Below are positions 33,661 through 41,081 of a stretch of DNA of 64,000 nt, piece after piece. The DNA comes from JAJZAM01 sp027391075 (GTDB lineage Bacteria > Actinomycetota > Acidimicrobiia > Acidimicrobiales > Palsa-688): positions 10,234-74,233 of the forward strand of contig DAHYHI010000049.1 of NCBI GenBank assembly GCA_027391075.1, in the 5' to 3' direction. Under the pieces are notes generated by a model that worked only from the letters and a program-made list of their open reading frames with translations, had not been told where the DNA came from and made no database searches. Numbering within the stretch: the stretch's first letter is position 1; each line of letters begins with the position of its first letter. The position numbers and the translations under genes are program-made.

Positions 33661-35613
33661 CTAAGCGCTGCGGGTTCGCTCCACCTCGGCCTGCTTGGCC
33701 ACCTCTATCAGAGCCGTTTCGCTCAATGGACGGTGGAAGAAGAAGCCCTGAAGGATTTGGACACCGTGCTGGCGGAGACGCTCGGCGCACGCTTGGTCTT
33801 CGACTCCTTCGGCTACCACCGCGAACCCTAACCTATGGGCCAGGTCGGAGATGCTCCGCACGATCGCATCGTCGGCTGGGGATGTTCCGCTGCGTCCCAC
33901 GAAGGACTGGTCGATCTTGATTTCGTCGAGAGGCAAAGTCGGCAGCACCGACATTGACGTGTAACCGGTACCGAAGTCGTCGAGGGATATCTTGACCCCT
34001 CGTTGGCGAAGAGGGCTGAGCAGCGCAGCTGCACGGGAGATGCTCGCCGGTTCGGCGGTTTCGGTTATCTCGACTGTTAGTACGCTTGGAGGTAGCTGGC
34101 GGGAGTACAGTTCGGAGAGGATCCACTTGGCTAGATCACCCCTGCTGAGTAGCGCCGCAGACAAGTTGACTGCAACCGGTATGCAGATGCCTTGCTTCCG
34201 CCACCTCACTTGGGCGTCGAGAGCCTCGGCTAGAGCCCACTCGGTGAGCCGACTTACCAGTCCGGTTCTTTCAGCTAGAGGGATGAACCTGGCTGGTGAC
34301 ACCGGCCCGTGCTTGGTGCCGGTCCAGCGCATGAGCGCTTCTACAGCTAGGATTTCCCCTGTTTCGCTGGACACCTGGGGCTGATAAGCGAGGGAGAGTT
34401 CACCCCTGTTGATCGCGACGCGTAACTCGGCCAAGAGCGCCAGGTCCTCGGCCGTCAGGGCTCCCTCGTCGCCGTCCCAGATGTGGACCGGCTGGTTCTC
34501 TGTCATCGCCCTCTTTGCACTGAGTGATGCCTTGCGGATGAGGGTTGCCAGGTCATCCCCGTCCCAAGGAGAGAATGCCACGCCTGTGTGGGAACGGATC
34601 GCCAACTCGATGCCGCCAACTAGGTAACGGCTTGCGCCGAGAGCTTTGTTGAGGACGTCGACGAGTATGCTGGCCTTCTGGGCGGCGGTGTCTAGGGAGG
34701 GGCCCCGGTGCCCGATTGGCGGTCCCACGACTTCTACGACGACGATCTCGTCGCCGTCAACCCTGCCGATCATCGCGTCTGGGGGGAGAACCTGTCCGAT
34801 GTTCTCGACGATCCGTTGGAGGAGCTCGCTCCCTACCGCGTAGCCTAGGGCTCCCCGGGCGTCGCTTAGACCGGCAAGGTTGGTGACCGCCACGACCAGC
34901 GGGCGGGGAGGTCCCGCTCCCAGCCGCTTGGCGAGACCGTACCCGTTTGGCAACCCTGTGTCAGTGTCCACCGTGTCCCGGCGTCGGGCCGCTGTCGCGG
35001 CGAAGGCAAGAGCCAAGCCGGCCCCGGCGTATGCGATGAGCGCCGAGGCGATGACGGCTACCTCTGAGATCGCTGTCCGGTGGTTCCCGAGCTCGATCCA
35101 CAAAGCTACGCCGAGAGTGGCGGTGTCGACGATCAGGCGCTTCCACGAAGAGAAGAGTGCGTCGAAGATTGCTAGACCAGCCCAAGCTATTAGAAAGCAG
35201 ATCGCGCCGCTGTCTTGACGGGCTCCCCACACGGCGAAGACTGCGGAAACTGTGATCCACCCGGTTAGCAGCGTGGAAGCTGTGTGGTCGACAGTCCTGA
35301 CCCTCATCAGAGCGACGAGAGTCAAGCCTGACACCCCGGTTACGGTAGCGACTATCCAGCGGTGAGTGAACGGGTACCCTGCAACGAGGGCCGCTGGGGG
35401 AAGAACGACCGATGCGAACACGAGGACGACTCGGATGACCGAAAGCGGGCTGAGCAGCTCGATTGGAGCACCAAGAGCGAACCACGAACGCGTCTTGGGA
35501 AACCACGTGTTACGGACTTTGACCGATTTGCGTAGCGGACGGCTGGTGACCGACTGGCCACGTCTTTCGCCGGGCCAGGGCTTGCGACCTGACGCTTGGT
35601 CTGTCCTTGACAC
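33661..35613 (-). CDS. Membrane-anchored GGDEF-EAL protein (probable c-di-GMP phosphodiesterase)
   Basis: A 650-residue protein. Residues ~55-210 hold about five membrane helices; ~215-385 a GGDEF domain whose signature is degenerate (GRVDGDEIVVV, VDGDE replacing GGDEF); ~395-640 an EAL domain. The EAL domain is intact: VEALMRW signature, NLSAALLSRGD, ITETAE, DDFGTGYTSMS and EGVED. These are the metal and catalytic residues of an active c-di-GMP hydrolase. The degenerate GGDEF half is likely a GTP-sensing or dimerising module. GTG start at 35613. No adjacent partner suggests the signal or target. Confidence 0.9.
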   Translation of the reverse strand: MSRTDQASGRKPWPGERRGQSVTSRPLRKSVKVRNTWFPKTRSWFALGAPIELLSPLSVIRVVLVFASVVLPPAALVAGYPFTHRWIVATVTGVSGLTLVALMRVRTVDHTASTLLTGWITVSAVFAVWGARQDSGAICFLIAWAGLAIFDALFSSWKRLIVDTATLGVALWIELGNHRTAISEVAVIASALIAYAGAGLALAFAATAARRRDTVDTDTGLPNGYGLAKRLGAGPPRPLVVAVTNLAGLSDARGALGYAVGSELLQRIVENIGQVLPPDAMIGRVDGDEIVVVEVVGPPIGHRGPSLDTAAQKASILVDVLNKALGASRYLVGGIELAIRSHTGVAFSPWDGDDLATLIRKASLSAKRAMTENQPVHIWDGDEGALTAEDLALLAELRVAINRGELSLAYQPQVSSETGEILAVEALMRWTGTKHGPVSPARFIPLAERTGLVSRLTEWALAEALDAQVRWRKQGICIPVAVNLSAALLSRGDLAKWILSELYSRQLPPSVLTVEITETAEPASISRAAALLSPLRQRGVKISLDDFGTGYTSMSVLPTLPLDEIKIDQSFVGRSGTSPADDAIVRSISDLAHRLGFAVVAEGVEDQACAERLRQHGVQILQGFFFHRPLSETALIEVAKQAEVERTRSA

Positions 35614-35711
35614 TGAACATCAGTCGGCAGAAGCGAGTCTCGACTTGAAGACCCGGCACGACTTACGCGGAGGGCGCCGCTCAGCAGCGGAGGAAACGGA
35701 AAAATACTCCC

Positions 35712-36497
35712 TTAAGGAAAGCGCTCGAACCAGCGCCGAGTTAAGTTCATGCCGCCGAGTCCGGGAAGCCGGTCGATCCGGCGGTCGATCCGGCGAGTGG
35801 CTTTGATCCCCTGTAGGTCGCTGAAGAGATATCTCACCAGGAACTCTGTTTCACCGGATGGCATCACCTTCGACCCAACGGGTGACCACAGCCAGCGGAG
35901 GGCGCTCCTGGTAAGGCGACGTGCCGAGACGCTATTGGCTAGGCGCATGTCGGCTTGGGACGAGTAGAAATCCATGTGACGTCCCTCTTGAACCATGATG
36001 CGCTTCAACAGTGCCGACAGCAACGGGTGAGCTGCCTTCGCCCCGAGGAGGGCGTAGCCGGCTTGGGTGGTCATCTCGTTTATGGCTCCCCATGCCATCT
36101 GAAGGGCCAGAAGGTTCCCACCCGCCAACCAGGATCCACCCAGCATTACTAGAGGTCTGATCCGGTCGGCCGCTCCCAAGCTCTGTCGCATGGCGTGGAT
36201 CCGCGGCCCTCCGGAGTTTTCCCCGTGCGCGGCGAGCACCGCAGCGATCGCCTCCCCGTGCCACAGTTCCTCGAACGCCCATATGGACAAGAAGGAAGTC
36301 AGATCGGGGTCGGCGTGGGCGGGACTGACGAGAAGGTCCCGCAGGTAGCACGCAGTGTGGAACTCGACGTCGTGCATGTAGCGCAGGCATCGAAGCGCAT
36401 CTTGGTCAAGGGGGCTGTGCTCGAAATCACCCAGGTCGAGGTCGTCCCAGCGCAAGCGATCAGCCAGGCGCTTGCTGTCTTGGATGGCGAACCTCAT
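35712..36497 (-). CDS. Ferritin-like diiron protein (acyl-ACP-desaturase-like superfamily)
   Basis: A 261-residue four-helix-bundle protein with a complete carboxylate-bridged diiron set: Glu45 (HDVEFH), Glu77 and His80 (EELWH), Glu141 (NEMTTQ), Glu171 and His174 (EGRH). This E...ExxH...E...ExxH pattern is shared by soluble acyl-ACP desaturases, AurF-type N-oxygenases and related oxidases, so an oxidase, hydroxylase or desaturase role is plausible. It lacks a signal peptide. The C-terminal ~75 residues are basic and may bind a partner. An SGNH hydrolase gene lies 45 bp upstream on the same strand. Confidence 0.75.
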   Translation of the reverse strand: MRFAIQDSKRLADRLRWDDLDLGDFEHSPLDQDALRCLRYMHDVEFHTACYLRDLLVSPAHADPDLTSFLSIWAFEELWHGEAIAAVLAAHGENSGGPRIHAMRQSLGAADRIRPLVMLGGSWLAGGNLLALQMAWGAINEMTTQAGYALLGAKAAHPLLSALLKRIMVQEGRHMDFYSSQADMRLANSVSARRLTRSALRWLWSPVGSKVMPSGETEFLVRYLFSDLQGIKATRRIDRRIDRLPGLGGMNLTRRWFERFP

Positions 36498-36542
36498 GCG
36501 ACGTATTCGAGGGAGGCGCCCGTAGCGGATGGCAAGCTGGTG

Positions 36543-38033
36543 TTAGGGGGCGCTGGAGGCGTTACATCCAGGCGTCGGGGTGAAGCTGACGAGGGGGGGA
36601 ACCTGGGGTAGAGAGGGCAGTTGGAGCGTTGCAGTGTCGATAGCATCCGCAAACGCTGTCTGGCCGGCGGGGCTGGGATGAAGGTGATCACCGGAGTCGT
36701 AGGGGGGGAACAATGCGGCCGGGTTGCACTGGCCGTTGTAGACGTCGGCCATCACAGGGGCCATGTTTAGGACTCCGTCGAAAGCACCCGATGTTCGGAT
36801 CCAGTTGTCCACTGCTACTAGGTTTTCCTGGTCAGCGGGGCTCCAATACTCGTCCTTGTCTGTGCTGCGCGGCAGCAGGGTGACTCCCACGATCCTTATC
36901 CCGGCCGCGTGAGCTTGCGCGATGGCCTGCTGGTAACCGGCGATCAGTTCGGAAGCGTTGGAACCGAACCACAGGTCGTTCGTCCCAAGAAACAGCACGA
37001 CTTCGCCGACGCCGGGCTGTTGGAGGGCGTCAGCCGCCAAGCGCGTTAGTCCGGGCAGCCCACCGCTCTTGGTGTCGTCGGTCGGAGCTGTCGAGCTCGG
37101 GGGCAGGAGAGCGTTGGCACTGATACCTTCGTTGATAACAGCACGCTGCTCGCTGGGGGGAAGCGAGTCGATGCGTTCCTGTAGAACGTGAGTCCATCTC
37201 AAGGTGCTGTTATAGCCGTCGGTGATCGAGTCTCCAACGACGACGATGCTTGGCTGGCCGGTGGTCTCGAGCACGTCGACTGAGTCCACGAACCTGATCT
37301 GCGTGCTTTGGTATCCGATCCCAAGTAGGTTCGCCGAGCCGGTCACGTTGCCTCGTCCGTTCGCCGTGAAGTAGCCGCGAATGGGGCTCGTGGTGCAACA
37401 CCAGTGCAAGCTAACGGTGGTGGTGCTCTGCACCCAGAGGCTAATCGCCAAGGTTTCGTTCTGAGTGACGGACATCTGGACCTGGTCGGTATACATCGCC
37501 TGGCCTGGGGGTATGGTCACGCTGGGAGCGCCATCGAAGGTCACGGTATGGCTGCTACCCGGAACCGTGGCGGAGCCCCCGGCGGACTGCGCCACGGTGG
37601 CGGCCCCGATCACCAACGGCTGGGTGCCCCAGAGATTGGAAACCCTGAATTTAACGGCTTGGCCCCCGAGGGCGACCGTCACCAGGTCGCGGACCGTGGC
37701 ATTGGAGGCGACGCCGTAACCCCATGCCATCGGGGACCCCCATGCGACTCGCCACACCGGTTGGGGGGTCGTCGTGGTCGTCGTGGTCGTCGTGGTCGTC
37801 GTACTGGCGATAGATGGAAGCGACGTCGGGTCGGACTGGATGGGAGCGGTGTTGGCCTGCTCGTTCGCTGTGGTAGATCCGCCTGACAGTACGGTTGCTG
37901 CCACGATCACCGCCGCTATGACAACGGCGAGAAGTCCCATTAGCGGCCAGTTGCGGGACCGTCTCGAAGAGAAGATACGCCGCCGCCCGCCGCCTGGAAG
38001 CGGCACTCCTCCCCCCGGTAGGTAGTGAGTCAC
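36543..38033 (-). CDS. Secreted SGNH/GDSL hydrolase with membrane anchor
   Basis: A 496-residue exported esterase-like protein. Residues ~29-50 are one membrane helix or signal anchor, then a low-complexity linker with 12 consecutive threonines, then a beta-rich accessory domain (about 95-240). The SGNH hydrolase domain runs from about 250: block I VVVGDSITDGYN (catalytic Ser), block II Gly in INEGISANAL, block III FLGTNDLWFG, and block V DSGDHLHPSPAG with catalytic Asp and His. Family members deacylate cell-wall or extracellular polysaccharides. GTG start with GGAA upstream. Confidence 0.87.
   Translation of the reverse strand: MTHYLPGGGVPLPGGGRRRIFSSRRSRNWPLMGLLAVVIAAVIVAATVLSGGSTTANEQANTAPIQSDPTSLPSIASTTTTTTTTTTTTPQPVWRVAWGSPMAWGYGVASNATVRDLVTVALGGQAVKFRVSNLWGTQPLVIGAATVAQSAGGSATVPGSSHTVTFDGAPSVTIPPGQAMYTDQVQMSVTQNETLAISLWVQSTTTVSLHWCCTTSPIRGYFTANGRGNVTGSANLLGIGYQSTQIRFVDSVDVLETTGQPSIVVVGDSITDGYNSTLRWTHVLQERIDSLPPSEQRAVINEGISANALLPPSSTAPTDDTKSGGLPGLTRLAADALQQPGVGEVVLFLGTNDLWFGSNASELIAGYQQAIAQAHAAGIRIVGVTLLPRSTDKDEYWSPADQENLVAVDNWIRTSGAFDGVLNMAPVMADVYNGQCNPAALFPPYDSGDHLHPSPAGQTAFADAIDTATLQLPSLPQVPPLVSFTPTPGCNASSAP
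37768..37803. repeat. 9-bp tandem repeat, four copies
   Basis: GTCGTCGTG repeated four times (last copy ends in A). It encodes the polythreonine linker of the SGNH hydrolase and could vary by slippage without shifting the frame. Confidence 0.85.
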
Positions 38034-38214
38034 TTCCGTCTGACTTTCGTCGCTTTGCGCGCTAGCGCTGACTCGGCCAAATCAGAAGAGTACTTCGAAT
38101 GTTCCAAGATCGCCTGAAGCGCCCGTCGTGAAGGCCGAAATCACCTTTTCGATCCTATCGAAGTTCCCCTGGCGCGAAAGTCACACTGGAAAGGCCGCGA
38201 GGGGTCCAAGAGGC

Positions 38215-38220
38215 TACGAT
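38215..38220 (+). promoter_or_regulatory. TANNNT -10 element for the HD-domain gene
   Basis: TACGAT ends exactly 6 nt before the ATG at 38227, supporting that start and a leaderless transcript. Confidence 0.5.
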
Positions 38221-38226
38221 AATAGG

Positions 38227-38790
38227 ATGGGCATCCTGCAGAGGGCAAAGTTCTCGAGTTTCGAAGAGTCCACGCGGGAGGACTGGGCCAAGATAGCGCC
38301 CAGGCTGGATATCACGCAGAGCCTGGTTCCTGAACGGGTTATTCGTCTCCTGCGCGAACTTGAGAGCGATCACGGTGGTTTCCCCGTGGATCGCCTGGAG
38401 CACTCGCTTCAGACTGCGACCCGGGCCGAGAGAGATGGCAGGGACGAAGAGTACGTCTTGTGCGCCCTGCTGCACGACATAGGTGACACTCTGTCACCTT
38501 TCAACCACCCGTCTATCGCCGCTGACATCCTGAAACCATTCGTGTCGGAGGCCAACCACTGGATGGTCGCGCATCATGGTATCTTCCAAGGCTACTACTT
38601 TTGGCATCACATAGGTCTCGATCGCAACGCACGAGAGCAATTCCGGGACAGCGAATTCTTCGATTACACCGCCGAGTTCTGCGCTAAGTACGACCAAGTT
38701 GCCTTCGACATCGACTACTCCAGCGAGCCACTCGAACACTTCGAGCCGCTTATTCGCCAGACCCTCGTGACGTCCGTACCGGCAGTCTGA
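38227..38790 (+). CDS. HD-domain protein, candidate mixed-valent diiron oxygenase (PhnZ/MIOX-like)
   Basis: A 187-residue soluble protein. Ligands in order are His59 (RLEHS), His83-Asp84 (LLHDIGD), His94 (FNHPS), His116/117 (VAHHGIF) and Asp156 (KYDQ). This H...HD...H...H...D spacing can bind two metals and resembles PhnZ and TmpB, oxygenases that cleave phosphonate C-P bonds, and more distantly myo-inositol oxygenase. YYFWHHIGLDRNARE is a conserved-looking segment I cannot assign. The frame opens at 38128, but TACGAT 6 nt before ATG 38227 favours the shorter start. It stands alone. An HD phosphohydrolase is the main alternative. Confidence 0.7.
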   Translation: MGILQRAKFSSFEESTREDWAKIAPRLDITQSLVPERVIRLLRELESDHGGFPVDRLEHSLQTATRAERDGRDEEYVLCALLHDIGDTLSPFNHPSIAADILKPFVSEANHWMVAHHGIFQGYYFWHHIGLDRNAREQFRDSEFFDYTAEFCAKYDQVAFDIDYSSEPLEHFEPLIRQTLVTSVPAV

Positions 38791-38792
38791 GA

Positions 38793-38841
38793 CTGCCTCC
38801 TAGACCCGAAAGGACCGGCTGACGCGTCCGGTCCGAGGCAG
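38793..38841. terminator. Bidirectional two-part stem-loop
   Basis: An outer CTGCCTC/GAGGCAG stem encloses an inner GGACCGG/CCGGTCC stem. It sits between the convergent HD-domain and small membrane protein genes. Confidence 0.7.
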
Positions 38842-39042
38842 CTAACTCTTGCGGACTGCCCGCCAAAGGCTCCATGGGAAAAGGACCGCTACTGCAGACG
38901 GAACGATCCACCAAGCACTTACATTCGTACGGGCAACAGCGTAGGTTACAGCCAGCGCCACGGCTACGCCGAAGGCGACAGTCCAGTCGTCTCCGATAAT
39001 GAAGTCATACCAGAACGCAAGAAAGCTTTTGAAGTGCTTCAT
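38842..39042 (-). CDS. Small membrane protein, partner of the COG4280-like protein
   Basis: A 66-residue protein with two hydrophobic segments (about residues 19-37 and 43-60) and a basic C-terminus (WRAVRKS). It has no recognised domain. Its ATG overlaps the stop of the upstream COG4280-like gene by 4 nt, so the two are translationally coupled and probably form one membrane complex. It ends right at a terminator hairpin. Confidence 0.75.
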   Translation of the reverse strand: MKHFKSFLAFWYDFIIGDDWTVAFGVAVALAVTYAVARTNVSAWWIVPSAVAVLFPWSLWRAVRKS

Positions 39043-39824
39043 ACGGGGGTTCCAGCGCCTCTCGATGTTGAGGCTCTATTCCCTGAGGCCGTCTTGGTGT
39101 TAGCGCGCGGCTTCACTACAGCAGCCAGGGCCAACCCGAAAGCTGCGACTGCTGGGACCAAGACCAGTAGGGCGGCGTCGGATCCGGGCCAGTGGGCGCC
39201 CGCCCCTTCGGTTCCCCAGAATGTCCCGAACGAGATGAGCATCACTCCCACCACGAATTTCATCGTGTTCTCTGGCACCCGGGCGAGTGGGGCGCGAACC
39301 ACTACTCCGACAGCCACCACTACTACCACCGCGGCGACAGCAGCAACAGCGGCGAGCGAAACATCGTGTTGGTTCGACCCGAAGGTCAATACGATGAACG
39401 CCACTTCGAGACCTTCGAGTACGACCCCTTTGAAGGACAACGTGAACGCGTACCAGTCCGCTACGACGCCGACCCCTTTCGAGTCTGCCGCCCTTGCAGC
39501 CGCCAGCTGCTCACGAAAGATCCTATCCTCGTCGTGGAGGGCCTTGCGCCCGCTCGCCCGAAGCACCGCTTTACGAAGCCACTGAAGGCCGAAGACGAGG
39601 AGCAAAGCGCCGACGAACAACCTCAGGTCCCGTAGCGGTATGGCTGTCAGGGCAGGTCCAAGAACGGCCACGACTACGGCGAGGACTGTTAGACCGGCGC
39701 CCACCCCGATGAGTGCTGAGCGCCAGTCTCGAGCTGTCCCGGCAGCAAGCACGATAGTCGTAGCCTCTACCGCTTCGACGGCACACGCAAGAAAGACGGC
39801 GAGAAACAGCGCTCCCGCGTTCAT
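39039..39824 (-). CDS. COG4280-like integral membrane protein with duplicated ExxE motif
   Basis: A 261-residue protein of about six to seven membrane helices. It contains two similar acidic motifs: AVEAVEATTIV (Glu17, Glu20) in helix 1 and VLEGLEVAFIVLTFG (Glu137, Glu140) in the second half, implying an internal repeat. Paired acidic helices of this kind occur in the LysE/UPF0016/TerC-type cation transporters, so divalent-metal export or exchange is a reasonable inference, not an established function. The cytoplasmic loop (~85-115) is charged. A coupled 66-residue membrane protein follows. Confidence 0.75.
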   Translation of the reverse strand: MNAGALFLAVFLACAVEAVEATTIVLAAGTARDWRSALIGVGAGLTVLAVVVAVLGPALTAIPLRDLRLFVGALLLVFGLQWLRKAVLRASGRKALHDEDRIFREQLAAARAADSKGVGVVADWYAFTLSFKGVVLEGLEVAFIVLTFGSNQHDVSLAAVAAVAAVVVVVAVGVVVRAPLARVPENTMKFVVGVMLISFGTFWGTEGAGAHWPGSDAALLVLVPAVAAFGLALAAVVKPRANTKTASGNRASTSRGAGTPV

Positions 39825-39851
39825 GGCTGAGATCCCATTCTCTTCTGTATC

Positions 39852-41081
39852 TTACAAGCCTGTCCGCCGCGGCGGCTGATACGTTGGGAACACCAGGCAT
39901 CCGTCAGCGGAAAGTACGATCTGGGCTCTCGATTCGAATCTCAACCGCTGCGAGTGGGGGATCCCACTCAGGCGGCGCCCGCCGGATAGCTCTATGACGT
40001 GGTCGTAGCCCCAGCCGCGAAAGGCGCTGTCGAGCGCGACGGCGTCTAGAGTCGCTCTCGGAGGGCTTGAGCCGTTTGCTGAGCCGTTCGACAGCGACAA
40101 CCCGGGAGCCACATTGCGGCTCCGCGGCTGTGGACTGTCTGGCCCTCCGAAGTGTGCAGCCGTAGGGCGGATCAGGACACGTACAGGTGTACCCCGCTCG
40201 GGTGGTTCGCCGAGCATCGGTCTGCCGTAGATCTCATGTCCGGAGACGTCGACGGTCAGATGCGATCCGTCGAAGCCGCCCGCTACTCCTTCGAGCTCGC
40301 CTGCGAGGCCGGTGAAGCGGGCCACGAACTCGCTGGCGGGGTCTCGATAGACGGTCTCAGGAGCGGCGAGCTGCACCAGCCTGCCCCGATCGAGCACGCC
40401 GACAACGTCTGCCAGTGCGAACGCCTCTGCCTGATCGTGGGTGATATAGACGGCGGCCGCTCCAAGACGGCGTACCATGGCCCCGATGTCAACCCTAAGT
40501 TGTTCCCGACGGTCGGCGTCCAGGTTGGAGAGCGGTTCGTCGAAGAGAAGGAGGCTGGGCTCGGCGACTAAGGCTCGTGCCAGGGCGACGCGCTGCTGCT
40601 CTCCCCCCGACAACTGTCCGGGGTAGCGACCCTCCAAGCCGGCCAGCCCAACCTGTGCAAGAGCTAGCAGGGAACGGCTCCGCCGCTCGTCGGTGTTGTA
40701 GCGACGCCGGCGAAGAGCGAACGACACGTTCTGCTCTGCTGTCATGTGTGGCCACAAAGCGTAGTCTTGGAAGACCATAGCCAGATCCCGTTTCTCGGGC
40801 GGAAGGTGTGTGCCTGGGCCGTCCATCTCGACCCCACCGATGCCGAGTCGACCGGAGGTCGGCCGTTCGATCCCGGCTATACAGCGCAATAGGGTGGTCT
40901 TGCCGCTTCCTGACGGGCCGAGCAACACCACGAACTGGCCTGGCGCCACATCAAGGCTGACATTGTCGACTGCAATCTTGGAGCCAAATGCCTTGGTGAG
41001 ATCCGCTACCTCGACGGCCGACAAGCTATCCTCCCGACGACCCAAGCTCGAAACGGTTGGCTGTTGCGCCCATGTTTTCAT
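39852..41081 (-). CDS. Fe(III)-type ABC transporter ATPase (FbpC-like)
   Basis: A 409-residue ATPase of the CUT1/FbpC/PotA group. Walker A is LLGPSGSGKTT, the Q-loop MVFQDYALWPHMT, the signature LSGGEQQRVALARAL, Walker B LLLFDEPLSNLD, the H-loop YITHDQAEAF. A C-terminal TOBE-type regulatory domain (~270-400) has a Ser/Asn/Gly-rich insert at about 320-340. It is the last gene of a binding protein-permease-ATPase operon. The ATG at 41081 overlaps the permease stop (TGATG); a GTG at 41084 is the alternative. Confidence 0.9.
   Translation of the reverse strand: MKTWAQQPTVSSLGRREDSLSAVEVADLTKAFGSKIAVDNVSLDVAPGQFVVLLGPSGSGKTTLLRCIAGIERPTSGRLGIGGVEMDGPGTHLPPEKRDLAMVFQDYALWPHMTAEQNVSFALRRRRYNTDERRSRSLLALAQVGLAGLEGRYPGQLSGGEQQRVALARALVAEPSLLLFDEPLSNLDADRREQLRVDIGAMVRRLGAAAVYITHDQAEAFALADVVGVLDRGRLVQLAAPETVYRDPASEFVARFTGLAGELEGVAGGFDGSHLTVDVSGHEIYGRPMLGEPPERGTPVRVLIRPTAAHFGGPDSPQPRSRNVAPGLSLSNGSANGSSPPRATLDAVALDSAFRGWGYDHVIELSGGRRLSGIPHSQRLRFESRAQIVLSADGCLVFPTYQPPRRTGL

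Noticed and set aside
37768..37803. The GTCGTCGTG repeat as a CRISPR-like or phase-variation element
   Set aside because: Units are contiguous, without spacers, and in multiples of three inside a polythreonine linker; it is simple low-complexity coding sequence.
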